From CAZPRY01 sp964589175 (GTDB taxonomy: Bacteria > Fidelibacterota > UBA2242): a stretch of DNA of 64,000 nucleotides. The notes below the pieces were generated by a model. It saw nothing but the letters and a program-made list of their open reading frames with translations, had not been told where the DNA came from and searched no databases. Positions 17,855 to 27,027 of this stretch are shown here, piece by piece. The stretch lies in assembly GCA_964589175.1 (NCBI GenBank), contig CAZPRY010000004.1, forward strand, positions 62,001 through 126,000, in the 5' to 3' direction. The position numbers and the translations under genes were made by a program. Positions within the stretch are counted from its first letter, which is position 1. Each line of letters starts with the position of its first letter.

Positions 17855-18477
17855 ACCAGCTGAACTTCACCAACCTCATCCGTCCCGAGGCCTTCCAGAC
17901 CCGCATCTCCAACATCGTCCGGGCTGAAACTCTGAGACAACTCGGAAATCCGGAGGGACCGCTGCTGGATGTCGGCTGCGGCAACGGCATTTTCGCGCTG
18001 GAATACTCCGCCGGACAACCGCAGCACCGCGTCGTTCTGGGGTTGGATTATGACCTGCATGCGCTCCAAAACGCGCGTCAGATTTTCAGCGATAATCAGC
18101 TCGATCCGACGAAATTCATCCGCGGAAATGCCTATCAATTGCCATTTCGGGACAACAGCTTTGAAGTAGTATTCTGCCTGAATACGCTCGTAAACTTTCG
18201 TCCTTTCAGCCGTATTGAAGGCCTGATCCGCGAGCTGCATCGTATTTGTCGTCCCGGCGGCCGGATTATTTTTGACTATCGCAATGACAGGAATCCCGTC
18301 CTAAAGTTGAAATACCTCAAAAACCGGATCAGTAAGACACTTGTAACAAACGGCCACACGTTGAAACAATTCCGACCGATTTTCAGCGAATTGAAAGTCG
18401 GATTACTGGGCAATTATCCGCTCGGTTCGAAGAATCCCTTTTTAGCGTTCGGCTTCCTTACGATTTTGGAGAAATGA
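17851..18477 (+). CDS. Class I SAM-dependent methyltransferase
   Basis: A 208-residue Rossmann-type methyltransferase. Motif I is LLDVGCGNGIFALEYS near residue 40; the acidic end of beta-2 is VLGLDYDLHALQNAR, and RGNAYQLPFRDNSFEVVFCLNTL gives motifs II and III; GRIIFDYRN follows. The type matches the Methyltransf_11 group, acting on sugars, lipids or small molecules. Its place between a glycosyltransferase and an aminotransferase suggests glycan or lipid-carrier methylation, which is inference. It is coupled to the upstream gene by a 4-bp overlap. Confidence 0.9.
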   Translation: MNQLNFTNLIRPEAFQTRISNIVRAETLRQLGNPEGPLLDVGCGNGIFALEYSAGQPQHRVVLGLDYDLHALQNARQIFSDNQLDPTKFIRGNAYQLPFRDNSFEVVFCLNTLVNFRPFSRIEGLIRELHRICRPGGRIIFDYRNDRNPVLKLKYLKNRISKTLVTNGHTLKQFRPIFSELKVGLLGNYPLGSKNPFLAFGFLTILEK

Positions 18478-18478
18478 A

Positions 18479-19681
18479 ATGCCTCGATTGAGAATGCCTA
18501 CTGCAGGTACGCCCTACATCTTTCCTGAGATTGCCAGTACTTTCCAGGGATTCTGGAAAGACCAGCAGCTTATAGCCGATTTCGAAGAGCAGCTGGCAAC
18601 GTATTTTCGGATCAATCATGTCCGGCTCGTGAATTCCGGCACGACGGCCAATTTTATTCTGTACCGGCTGTTCAAGCAGATCCGGCCCCGCGCAGAGCAG
18701 GATGAAGTGATTCTCCCGGCCTACACGGCGCCCTCGCTCCTGCTGCCGATCGAAGCCGCCGGACTGAAGCCCGTGTTAGTCGACATTGATGTGGAAACAT
18801 TTAATCTGGACGTTAAAAAAATCGCGAATAAGCTATCCGGCAGGACCCTAGCCGTCATGCCGATCCACATGTTCGGATTGCCCAATGAAGTCGCGCCGGT
18901 GCTGGATTTGGTGAAAGGCCGCGGTATTTTCGTACTGGAAGATTCCGCCTCCGCTCTGGGATCGAAACTGGACAACGCCTTTGTCGGAACGATCGCGCCT
19001 TTCGGATTTTTCTCGTTGAACCGCGGCAAGAATATCTCCACCCTGGCCGGCGGCATCATCACCTGGCAAGAGGATGCCCACACGGATACCATCGACGGAC
19101 TCTGTGCGGAGCTCCCGGCATTATCCCAACGATCACAACTGCTTATGACACTTAAGATCGCAGCCCTTAGCCTGGCTGTAAAACCGCTTTACTACACGCT
19201 GATGACGCCGATCATATCGAAGTTTAAATACACGACCTTACATACCCATTTCGATTCATTCCGATACACGACTGCGCAGGCGGCTATGGGCCAACGGCTT
19301 TGGCGCAGAGCGGACGCCCTGACTAAACAACGGGTGAACAACGGCACAGCACTTCATGAGATTTTCAAAGACAAACCGGGTATCCGGCTTCCGCGGGCGA
19401 TACCGGTGAGCGAAGTTGCCTTCAACCAGTTTCCGCTCGTGATCGACGATCTGAGCCGAAGGCAGGCTCTCGAACAGATGCTCCTGGCTAAAGGCCTCGA
19501 AACGACCCGGCTTTATGAGCATCCATTGCACCACATATTCCCGTATTTGAACGAATCCGGCCCGGATCTTTATCCGCATGCCAGCTACCTGGCCGAACAC
19601 TTATTATTAATCCCGCCGCATGCCCAAATCCGGGAGAAGCACATGCAGTTGATAAAGGACAGTGTTGACGCGATCTTCTGA
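18479..19681 (+). CDS. DegT/DnrJ/EryC1/StrS aminotransferase family protein
   Basis: A 400-residue PLP enzyme of the sugar aminotransferase family. It has NSGTTANFILYRL (PLP phosphate contacts), EVILPAYTAPSLLLPIEAAGLKPVLVDID, VLEDSASALGS with the Asp contacting the pyridine nitrogen, and FFSLNRGKNISTLAGG, where the Lys is the probable Schiff-base residue. Such enzymes aminate nucleotide-activated keto sugars. It begins one base after the upstream stop. The segment MTPIISKFKYTTLHTHFDSFRYT is less typical, so the exact sugar is open. Confidence 0.88.
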   Translation: MPRLRMPTAGTPYIFPEIASTFQGFWKDQQLIADFEEQLATYFRINHVRLVNSGTTANFILYRLFKQIRPRAEQDEVILPAYTAPSLLLPIEAAGLKPVLVDIDVETFNLDVKKIANKLSGRTLAVMPIHMFGLPNEVAPVLDLVKGRGIFVLEDSASALGSKLDNAFVGTIAPFGFFSLNRGKNISTLAGGIITWQEDAHTDTIDGLCAELPALSQRSQLLMTLKIAALSLAVKPLYYTLMTPIISKFKYTTLHTHFDSFRYTTAQAAMGQRLWRRADALTKQRVNNGTALHEIFKDKPGIRLPRAIPVSEVAFNQFPLVIDDLSRRQALEQMLLAKGLETTRLYEHPLHHIFPYLNESGPDLYPHASYLAEHLLLIPPHAQIREKHMQLIKDSVDAIF

Positions 19682-20829
19682 TATCCGCAGGATTCTGCTC
19701 ATCATCACGCGCCTCGACCGGGGTGGTTCGGCAGAACTCACCCTGCAACTTGCGTCCGGGCTGGCAAAGCGCGGTTATGAGGTCACGCTCATTTCGGGCA
19801 AAACCGCTGAACCGGCTTTTTCACCGGAGGATTACTCCCGTGCGAACGGTTTCCGCTTACTCTATCTAAACACTCTCATCCGGGCTTTGCGCCCCGCTCT
19901 GGATTTCTATTCCTTCATTCGGCTGATTTTGCTGATCCGGGATATCCGGCCCGAGGTCGTGCACACCAATTCCTCCAAAGCCGGCATTCTGGGACGCCTG
20001 GCAGCCCGCTGGTGCGGCGTTCGCATTATCGTTCACTCCCCCGCACGGCCATATTTTCTACGGGTACTACAGCCGGCTGGTCAGCCGGACCTTCATTATT
20101 ATGGAAAAAATTGCGGCGCATTATTCAAACCGCATCCTGAATCTGACGGAATTCGGCCGGCGCGACCATATCCGGGAAAGAATTGCTGCACCGCAAAAAT
20201 TCGAAGTCTCCTCCTGTGGGATTGAACTGGCACCATTCCGCGAAGTCCACCAAAAACAATCCTCGGGACGGGAGGATGAGCAACCCTTCACGATCTGCTG
20301 GATCGGCCGGTTTGTCCCGATTAAAAATTTCGATCTGCTGATCCGGGCGGCTTCGATTCTGCAGACTCAAAATATCTTTTTTCGCTACCTGATTGCAGGC
20401 GATGGAGAACTTTTGGCAAACGCCAAAAAGCTAGTCGAAAACGGTAAAATCGCCGGTTTCAATTTCCTCGGCTACCGCACGGATGTCCCGGACCTTTTAG
20501 CGGCCTCGGACCTATTCGTCCTGACATCGCGAAACGAAGGATTCGGGCGCGTAATCGTGGAAGCAATGGCCTGTGGATTACCGGTAGTTGTCACTTGCGT
20601 CGGCGGCGTTCCCGAATTGATAACTGACGATTACAACGGATTATTAGTCGATCCCGACGATGCGGAGGCCTTAGCCAACGCCCTGAAACGGTTTGCCCAT
20701 GACTCCGATTTGCGAATAATTTTCGGTCGAAGGAACTATAAAAAGGCTGAATTTTATTCCGCAGATAACTATATTAACAGAGTTAATAAGGCCTATATTA
20801 ACATTCTAGATTGTGGGCAAAACTCATGA
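19662..20829 (+). pseudogene. Glycosyltransferase family 4 gene split by a frameshift
   Basis: Two overlapping frames together form one GT4 protein of about 389 residues. The first (GTG 19662) gives IRRILLIITRLDRGGSAELTLQLASGL and EVVHTNSSKAGILGRLAARWCGVRIIVHS; the second continues with PHGHIFYGYYSRLVSRTF, GRFVPIKNFDLLIRAA and RNEGFGRVIVEAMACGLPVV. The break is at a run of five C (20038-20042): with four C the frames join perfectly across the conserved VHSPHGHIFYGYYS segment. It is either a true disruption, a slippage site, or a sequencing error. The 5' end overlaps the aminotransferase by 20 bp and the 3' end overlaps the PHP gene by 4 bp. Confidence 0.82.
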
Positions 20830-22367
20830 TAAAATACATGCGACCTCTACTGATTTTACTCTTGGCGCTTCAATTTACGCATGCCCAGGAAAGCCGACAG
20901 TACTTGCGACTCAAGACGGGTATTCATTTCGATTCGAGTGTCAGCGGCGGCCGATACACGCTCGGCGAGTTGGCGACGATCATCTCCAGAAGCGACCTTG
21001 ACGCGGCGATTATCACCGACCATGATAACATGAAGGTCAGTTACGGACTGACTCCGTTTCAAAAGTATTTGAAATATACGATCAATCTGAACTCCGTCTC
21101 TACCTATGGATTCGAGCGCTATTTATTCGAAATCGAGCAATACGACAAACTCTATCCCGATGTGCTCATTATGCCCGGAATTGAGGCGGTTCCCTTCTAT
21201 TACTGGGAGGGCTCAGCACTCAACGAGAACCTCTACCTAAAAGATTGGCACACGCATCTGCTGGTTTTCGGTCTGAGCAATACGGAAGCCTACAAAAACT
21301 TACCGTCGCTCGCCAATGGAATCGGCTACCACAAACCATCCGGCGAGATCATGAAGTACATCGCCAAATATTATACGTATTATCTGCTGATTATTCTGTA
21401 CGCTGTGCTTTTCCTGGTGTCCTTCTTTTCGATTATTCGGAAAAAAAAGCGCATGCGGGATATCGCCCATATCCGCCGCGGTCTGCGCAAATACCGCTTC
21501 TCATTACCGTCATTATTATTCGCAGTGCTATTCGCCTATTTATTAAGAAACGAATACCCCTTTTTACCCCCCCTTTACGATCAGTATTCCGGCAGCCAGG
21601 GTGTGGGTCCATACCAGACTCTGATTGATTACGTAAATCAACACGATGGCCTGGTATTCTGGGCTCATCCAGAGGTTGAGCATAAAGAGACTATTCCGGT
21701 CAAAATTCCGCTCCTGTCCCAGGATATCAATCTGTTGACCGAAGCCTATCCCAACATGGTTGTTCAAAGCAATGGGTATACGGGCTATGCCATTTTCTGG
21801 GAAGGGATGAAAATCGTCGGCCATCCCGGCGGATTATGGGATCTGGTCCTGAACGAATATTGCCGTGGCATCCGCAGTAAACCGGCTTATGCGATCGGCG
21901 AGCTGGATTTCGAAGAGTCCAATAACCTGGAATTGCTGGACGAGACGAATACCTTTGTATTCGCAGAGAGTAAAACAAGCCCCGCGGTGCTGGATGCCCT
22001 GAAAGCGGGCAGAATGTACGCTACCCGCAATTTTTTAGGCGATAAGGTCACACTGGATGATTTCTCGGCCTACGATACCCGGACCAAATCTTCGGCTTTT
22101 ATGGGCGAGACGCTGGAAAACTCATCGGGCAATATTTCCATGCATTTCCGTCTGACCGCCATTAAGCCGCTGTCCCGACCCCTGTCGGTAAAGCTCTATC
22201 GCAATAAGCAGTTGGTCAAACGCTACTCTTTTTCGACAACGCTGGATGAATGGTTTGCAGACGGTAAAGGTTCCGGGGATAAGGTATACTACTATAGACT
22301 GATCATAGAGGAAGATAGCTGGCCTGTACTCAGTACGAACCCGGTTTTTATCAGTAAAATGGATTAA
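20826..22367 (+). CDS. PHP-domain membrane protein with internal transmembrane hairpin
   Basis: From ATG 20826 (ATGA overlap) the product is 513 residues. A signal peptide (residues about 5-20, ending THAQ) precedes a PHP-type metallophosphoesterase segment: TGIHFDSSVSGG, AAIITDHD near residue 65, PGIEAVPF near 120 and WHTHLLVFGL near 145. Two hydrophobic helices (about 183-204 and 226-241) flank a very basic loop, then PHP-like elements resume (VFWAHPEVEH near 280, GHPGGLWDLVLNEYCRG, GELDFEESN). The C-terminal 110 residues are beta-rich. Positive-inside logic puts both PHP halves in the periplasm. The substrate is unknown; PHP enzymes in such clusters hydrolyse phosphate esters. Confidence 0.78.
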   Translation: MIKYMRPLLILLLALQFTHAQESRQYLRLKTGIHFDSSVSGGRYTLGELATIISRSDLDAAIITDHDNMKVSYGLTPFQKYLKYTINLNSVSTYGFERYLFEIEQYDKLYPDVLIMPGIEAVPFYYWEGSALNENLYLKDWHTHLLVFGLSNTEAYKNLPSLANGIGYHKPSGEIMKYIAKYYTYYLLIILYAVLFLVSFFSIIRKKKRMRDIAHIRRGLRKYRFSLPSLLFAVLFAYLLRNEYPFLPPLYDQYSGSQGVGPYQTLIDYVNQHDGLVFWAHPEVEHKETIPVKIPLLSQDINLLTEAYPNMVVQSNGYTGYAIFWEGMKIVGHPGGLWDLVLNEYCRGIRSKPAYAIGELDFEESNNLELLDETNTFVFAESKTSPAVLDALKAGRMYATRNFLGDKVTLDDFSAYDTRTKSSAFMGETLENSSGNISMHFRLTAIKPLSRPLSVKLYRNKQLVKRYSFSTTLDEWFADGKGSGDKVYYYRLIIEEDSWPVLSTNPVFISKMD

Positions 22368-22380
22368 CAGGGAATTCCGG

Positions 22381-22566
22381 CTACTCCTCGATTTTAAAGG
22401 CTATTTTGTACAGCAGAAATGTTATTGCCGCAAGAAAACAAAACTGAGCGAACTCCAGATAGGCATGGGCTTCGACGAATAACGGCAGCAGAGTTAGACG
22501 GGAAACGAGCCCGAGAATCAACGAAATTATCGCCAGCACGATGCAGCTCCTGATTATGGTATTCAT
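22381..22566 (-). CDS. Small two-helix membrane protein (family shared with 48162-48344)
   Basis: A 61-residue protein with two hydrophobic helices (about residues 6-30 and 37-56) separated by a short turn, with the motif LGLVSRLTLLPLF-x5-AYLEFAQFCFLAAITFLL. The 60-residue product at 48162 has the same pattern (LGIISQLI, then ELAQTFLLFALSL), so the two are paralogues. A GGAG site lies 6 bp before the ATG, and a TTGACA-17-TATTTT promoter lies just upstream on the same strand (22603-22631). It is transcribed against its neighbours, so it is an independent unit. Function is unknown. Confidence 0.7.
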   Translation of the reverse strand: MNTIIRSCIVLAIISLILGLVSRLTLLPLFVEAHAYLEFAQFCFLAAITFLLYKIAFKIEE

Positions 22567-22602
22567 TTATACTCCGAATTTGATAAAGAAAAGAACCGTC
22601 GA

Positions 22603-22631
22603 AAAATAGTTTAACCGAAGCGAATTGTCAA
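22603..22631 (-). promoter_or_regulatory. Sigma-70-like promoter for the small membrane protein
   Basis: On the minus strand, TTGACA (22631-22626) is followed after exactly 17 bp by TATTTT (22608-22603). This would start transcription about 30 bases before ATG 22566. The -35 box matches the Escherichia consensus in all six positions, and the -10 box in four. Its position directly between the divergent 22566 and 22641 start codons supports it. Confidence 0.55.
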
Positions 22632-22640
22632 GGTCATTTT

Positions 22641-23339
22641 ATGATATGCAGCATCCACCAGCCACAAACCTTTCCCTGGTTGGGCTATTTTGCTAAAATT
22701 ATCGAATCCGACGTGTTTATCTTTCTGGACGATGTTCAATTCAAGAAGAACGAATGGCAGAATCGCAATCGTATCAAAACCGCCGGCGGCTGGCAATGGC
22801 TCACCGTCCCCGTTATTCACCGCTTCGGGCAACTGCTTCACGAGGTTCGGATCAATGACCGCGATAAGTGGGCCCACAGGCATTTGCAGAGTCTTAAAAC
22901 CCACTATGCAAAAGCACCCTACTTCCCCGTATATTTTCCGGAGCTGGAAAAAATCTATGCTTCGGACTGGAAAAGCCTTTCGGAATTCAACCTCCGGACT
23001 ATCCTCTGGGGGATGGAAAAACTGGATATTAAAACCAGGACTCTCATCTCCAGCCAGATGCCTCAGGAGCAAGCGGGTCCGGCTTTCACGGCCGATGAGC
23101 GGCTCATCCATTTAACCCGCGCAGTCGGCGCCGATTGCTATCTATCGGGAGCCGGCGGACATAATTATCTCCATACGGACCTGTTTCCGGCGAGTCGAAT
23201 TTTACTTAAATTTCAGCGGTTCGAACACCCGGCGTATTCTCAATTATTCGGGGAGTTCGTCAGTCATCTGTCCGTTCTGGACCTGCTGTTCAACGAGGGA
23301 CCGCACAGCCGTCCACTTATCGAAAGGGGAATCCAATGA
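22641..23339 (+). CDS. WbqC family protein
   Basis: A 232-residue protein starting MICSIHQPQTFPWLGYFAKI, followed by DDVQFKKNEWQNRNRIKTAGGWQWLTVPV; both stretches are the hallmark of the WbqC-like family found in O-antigen and capsule clusters. Its exact reaction is not established in what I know; a role in modified-sugar synthesis is usually assumed because it sits beside PIG-L deacetylases and aminotransferases, as here. The AAGG site 7 bp upstream supports the start. The stop overlaps the PIG-L gene by 4 bp. Confidence 0.9.
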   Translation: MICSIHQPQTFPWLGYFAKIIESDVFIFLDDVQFKKNEWQNRNRIKTAGGWQWLTVPVIHRFGQLLHEVRINDRDKWAHRHLQSLKTHYAKAPYFPVYFPELEKIYASDWKSLSEFNLRTILWGMEKLDIKTRTLISSQMPQEQAGPAFTADERLIHLTRAVGADCYLSGAGGHNYLHTDLFPASRILLKFQRFEHPAYSQLFGEFVSHLSVLDLLFNEGPHSRPLIERGIQ

Positions 23340-23974
23340 TTCACGGCAACGAGAAGGTGAACATTTTAGCCATCGGTCCTCATCCGGATGATATCGAAAT
23401 CGGGTGCGGTGCGACGCTGACCAAATACGCCGCGAAGGGGCACAACGTCTTTCTTTTCATCGCTACGGATGGTTCGGCTGGCGGAGATCCGGTTCAGCGT
23501 CGCCGGGAACAGGAAGATTCCGGGCAAATCATAGGGGCGAAAGCAATCTTTTGGGGAGAGTACGAAGATACACGCATCGAGATTCACAAAGAAGCCATCG
23601 ATAAGGTGGAACAAACGATCAGGCAAGTGAAACCGGACCTGATTTTTGTAAACTACCTGCATGATACCCATCAGGACCACCGCCACATGGCAGCTATCGC
23701 GACTTCTGCAACCCGTTATGTACGCAATGTACTCTATTACGAAACACCGACAACCCAGGAATTCCAGCCGAATATCTTTGTTGACTTCGGGAAAGAGCAC
23801 CTTAAAATCAAAGAAAAACTGTTGCTGGCCCATGCTTCCCAGGTGGACCGCACCAATATCACCAACCTGTCCATTCTGGAGGTTGCGCGATCCAGTGCCC
23901 ATTTCCGCGGCATGCAGGCCAGAGTAGCCTATGCCGAAGCCTTCCAATCCGTAAGACTCTTTTTAAATATATGA
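23336..23974 (+). CDS. PIG-L family N-acetylglucosaminyl deacetylase
   Basis: A 212-residue zinc hydrolase of the PIG-L/LmbE family. The zinc site is PHPDDIEIGCG (His and Asp ligands near residues 15-18) with the later HDTHQDHRHM motif near 110. LFIATDGSAGGDPVQRRREQE matches the family. It removes N-acetyl groups from GlcNAc-type sugars or conjugates. It is translationally coupled on both sides (4-bp overlaps with WbqC and with the aminotransferase), which suggests that the three genes make and attach one amino sugar. Confidence 0.93.
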   Translation: MIHGNEKVNILAIGPHPDDIEIGCGATLTKYAAKGHNVFLFIATDGSAGGDPVQRRREQEDSGQIIGAKAIFWGEYEDTRIEIHKEAIDKVEQTIRQVKPDLIFVNYLHDTHQDHRHMAAIATSATRYVRNVLYYETPTTQEFQPNIFVDFGKEHLKIKEKLLLAHASQVDRTNITNLSILEVARSSAHFRGMQARVAYAEAFQSVRLFLNI

Positions 23975-25011
23975 TCATACCGCACTTTCGCCCTGATTTT
24001 GACGAACACGAAGCCAAGGCCGCCCGGGACGTCATTCTCTCGCAACACATCGCCCAGGGCGAAATGGTGGCGCAGCTCGAAAGCCGGCTTTGCGGGCTGA
24101 TCGGGCGACAATACGGTTGCGCCGTATCGAGCGGCACTAGCGCGCTCACGCTCGGACTGCTGGCGCTCAATACGGGTCCCGGCGATGAGGTCATCATTCC
24201 CAGTTATACTTGCTCGGCATTATGGCATGCAATCAAAGCCGTCGGGGCTAGCCCGATATTCGCTGATATCGAATCCCGGACCTTCAACCTGGATCCGCAA
24301 AAAGTAAAGGAGAAAATTTCTCCGCGTGTGAAAGCCGTCATCTTCCCGCATATGTTCGGTCAACCGGGGTATATCGAAGATGTCGTCGCGCTGGGTATTC
24401 CGGTGATCGAAGATATCGCCCAGGCTGTCGGCGCCAAAATCGGCGGGAAACCGGCGGGCGCATTAGGCCGGATAACCGTTATGTCGTTTTATGCCACTAA
24501 AATGCTGGGCGCTGGTGAAGGAGGTGCAATCCTGACCGATTCCGCGGAAATCGCGGAAAAAATCAAAAACCTGCGGCAGTACGATGAACTGGACGATCTG
24601 CAGCTCCGCTTCAACGCCAAGATGACCGATATTACAGCAGCTATTGCACTGGAACAGGTAAAAAAACTGGACGCGATCATTCAACGCCGTAAAACCATTT
24701 TCACCGGATATGCCAACGTCCTGAACGATCATCTGCAGATTCCTGTTTCCGATGGTACTCTCCAATCCAATTATTATCGCTGTGTAGGAAAGCATCCGCG
24801 GTACAACGCCGAACAAATAATCGATCGTGCCCAACAAGCCGGCATCCGGTTTCGCAAACCCGTCTTCAAACCCTTGCATCTTTACGGACAAAACTGTAGA
24901 TTGACTGAAACGGAATCAGCTTGGGAAAGACAATTTTCGATACCATTATATCCGGCATTACAAGCGAAAGAATCGCGTAGCCTTGAAAAATTTCTTCGTG
25001 CAATTTACTAA
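23971..25011 (+). CDS. DegT/DnrJ/EryC1/StrS sugar aminotransferase
   Basis: A 346-residue PLP aminotransferase. Motifs: VSSGTSALTLGLLALNTGPGDEVIIPSYTCSALWHAIKAVG, VIEDIAQAVGAKIGG with the pyridine-binding Asp, and MSFYATKMLGAGEGG with the Schiff-base Lys near residue 173. Such enzymes aminate UDP- or dTDP-linked keto sugars. It starts with a 4-bp overlap to the PIG-L gene, and ends 14 bp before the WecA-like transferase. It is closer to the classical family pattern than the paralogue at 18479, so the two probably act on different sugars. Confidence 0.92.
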   Translation: MIIPHFRPDFDEHEAKAARDVILSQHIAQGEMVAQLESRLCGLIGRQYGCAVSSGTSALTLGLLALNTGPGDEVIIPSYTCSALWHAIKAVGASPIFADIESRTFNLDPQKVKEKISPRVKAVIFPHMFGQPGYIEDVVALGIPVIEDIAQAVGAKIGGKPAGALGRITVMSFYATKMLGAGEGGAILTDSAEIAEKIKNLRQYDELDDLQLRFNAKMTDITAAIALEQVKKLDAIIQRRKTIFTGYANVLNDHLQIPVSDGTLQSNYYRCVGKHPRYNAEQIIDRAQQAGIRFRKPVFKPLHLYGQNCRLTETESAWERQFSIPLYPALQAKESRSLEKFLRAIY

Positions 25012-25025
25012 TTCCTTAGGCATAT

Positions 25026-26165
25026 ATGACCGGTAAAAAGCGCATTTTGTTCCGATTTCTGGTACTCCCCTTTCTCGTCGCCCTGTTGATGCCGTTCACC
25101 GTGAAAGACTGGATGTTCGAGCACCACTTCTCGAGTTTGTATTATTTTCTGATTTCCTTTGGGATATCATTCGGTTTGATACCGATTATGTATAAGGTCG
25201 GCACGATGTTGGACATCACCGATAAACCCGGTGGCAGACATATCCATATGCAGGTCACCCCGCGGACAGGTGGTATCGCCATTTTTATTGCCTTTATCAC
25301 CGGTCTCAACCTGATCACGATTCATTCGGCGGAATTGCGTGCCTTCTTCTTCGCCTCAATCATTATCGGCGTCATGGGTATTCTGGATGATATCCGGCGC
25401 TTACCGGCCCTCATCAAGCTCATCGGCCAGATCCTGGCCGCAACGATTCTGATCGCCAATGGTTTTATCTTCTCCTTTATCCCGGACGAAAGCGCCTATC
25501 GTTTTTTCTCCATTTTACTGACTTATGTCTGGATCATCGGCATCACCAACGCCTTTAACTTTCTGGATGGCCTGGACGGATTATGTGCAGGGGTGGCCGT
25601 TGTCGTACTCCTGTTTTACGCAATCATTTCCAATTTCATTAATGATACCTACATGTTGATGATCTGTATGGTTCTGGCGGGATCGGTTCTAGGCTTTCTA
25701 TTATATAATTTCCGCCCTCGTAAAAGGGCTCTTCTTTTTTTAGGCGATATGGGAAGTACGTTCATCGGGTTCTCGATTGCGGCACTCTCTATTTTCGGGC
25801 ATTGGGGATATAACAAATTCACAGACCTGGCGATACCAATCATTTTATTGGCCGTACCCATTACGGACATGACCCTGGCCACCGTCGTGCGACTCGCCAA
25901 GAAAAAGGTCCGAACCCTCGGTCAGCTACTGAAATACACCGGCACAGATCATTTTCATCATCGTTTGATGCATCTGGGGCTTAGCGCCAAAACAGCCGTG
26001 ATTATCATTTATATACTCACAATCCTGATGGGGCTCCTGTGCCTGCTCCTCTGGAAGAGCACGATTCAGGATAGTCTGATTGCGCTTAGCATGGCCCTCA
26101 TCATCTTCTATCTCATCACGGCCTTTATGATTTATCAAGAAAAACGCAACGGAGACATAAAATAG
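25026..26165 (+). CDS. Undecaprenyl-phosphate sugar-1-phosphate transferase (WecA/MraY family)
   Basis: A 379-residue polytopic protein with about 11 hydrophobic helices. It has the cytoplasmic-loop motifs of the family: GILDDIRRLPALIKLIGQ, NAFNFLDGLDGLCAG (Asp-rich metal site), FLGDMGSTFIGF and the His motif DHFHHRLMHLG. It would transfer HexNAc-1-phosphate from a UDP donor to undecaprenyl phosphate, the first step of repeat-unit synthesis. The HFHHRL form resembles WecA more than MraY. As the last gene of the cluster it supplies the starting lipid for the glycosyltransferases upstream. Confidence 0.92.
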   Translation: MTGKKRILFRFLVLPFLVALLMPFTVKDWMFEHHFSSLYYFLISFGISFGLIPIMYKVGTMLDITDKPGGRHIHMQVTPRTGGIAIFIAFITGLNLITIHSAELRAFFFASIIIGVMGILDDIRRLPALIKLIGQILAATILIANGFIFSFIPDESAYRFFSILLTYVWIIGITNAFNFLDGLDGLCAGVAVVVLLFYAIISNFINDTYMLMICMVLAGSVLGFLLYNFRPRKRALLFLGDMGSTFIGFSIAALSIFGHWGYNKFTDLAIPIILLAVPITDMTLATVVRLAKKKVRTLGQLLKYTGTDHFHHRLMHLGLSAKTAVIIIYILTILMGLLCLLLWKSTIQDSLIALSMALIIFYLITAFMIYQEKRNGDIK

Positions 26166-26223
26166 TTTTTTTAATTCAAATGTTTTTCTATTTTTACAGG
26201 ATTAAATAAGAAGAGAAGGCGCT

Positions 26224-27027
26224 ATGTACACAAAATATTGGAATCTAAGAGAAAAACCGTTCGAGAACTCCCCCGATCCCAAATTCCTTTTTCATTCTAA
26301 ACAGCATGATGAAGCCCTGATGCGGTTACTCTATACCATTCAATCCAGAAAAGGCGCCGCTCTTTTAACCGGAGAATACGGCTGTGGTAAGACTCTTCTC
26401 ATGCATACGATCATGACCGAATTATCGGGCGGACAATTTGAAATTGCTTTCCTGACGAACCCACGCGTACAGGCCAACGAAATGATCCATGAAATATTGT
26501 ATCAATTGGAAATCGAAGTTGGCAACGAGGTTCGGTTGCATATGCTACACAGTTTTAATGATTTTCTGTTCGAGACGGCCCGCAAGAAAAAACATACGAT
26601 CATTATTCTTGACGAAGCCCAGGTTATCAATGATTTGGAGGTTTTTGAAGAGCTGCGGCTGATGTTGAACTTCCAACTCAACGACCGCTATCTCCTGACT
26701 CTCTTTCTTGTCGGTCAACCCGAACTGGCCGATTCGATCCGCAAACTACCGCAGCTGAACCAGCGGATCTCGATTCGCTATCATCTGAAACGGTTCACTT
26801 ATGAAGAATCGACTGCCTACATCAAACATCGTCTTAAAATTTCCGGCCGGGAAAATTCAATGTTCACAGCGGATGCGTTTAAGGAAATCTACCAGTACTC
26901 CCAGGGTACGCCGCGGATTATCAACGATATTTGCGATCTGAGTCTGGTGATCGGTTTTGGCAAACAGATGCAAATGATCGATGGACAACTCATTCAAAGC
27001 GTTATCTCATCAGAAGGCAGACATTAA
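26224..27027 (+). CDS. ExeA/GspA-like AAA ATPase
   Basis: A 267-residue AAA ATPase. It begins with YWNLREKPFENSPDPKFLFHS, the typical start of ExeA/GspA-like and exosortase-associated ATPases; Walker A GEYGCGKT is at residues 50-57, and Walker B HTIIILDEAQ at 124-133. LVGQPELADSIRKLPQLNQRI supplies sensor residues, and SQGTPRIINDICD the C-terminal lid. Members couple ATP hydrolysis to assembly at the envelope or to polysaccharide export. GAGAAGG precedes the ATG. The stop overlaps the next start (TAATG), so it is coupled to the HD-GYP gene. It lies directly after the polysaccharide cluster, a setting known for exosortase/EPS-type ATPases. Confidence 0.88.
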   Translation: MYTKYWNLREKPFENSPDPKFLFHSKQHDEALMRLLYTIQSRKGAALLTGEYGCGKTLLMHTIMTELSGGQFEIAFLTNPRVQANEMIHEILYQLEIEVGNEVRLHMLHSFNDFLFETARKKKHTIIILDEAQVINDLEVFEELRLMLNFQLNDRYLLTLFLVGQPELADSIRKLPQLNQRISIRYHLKRFTYEESTAYIKHRLKISGRENSMFTADAFKEIYQYSQGTPRIINDICDLSLVIGFGKQMQMIDGQLIQSVISSEGRH

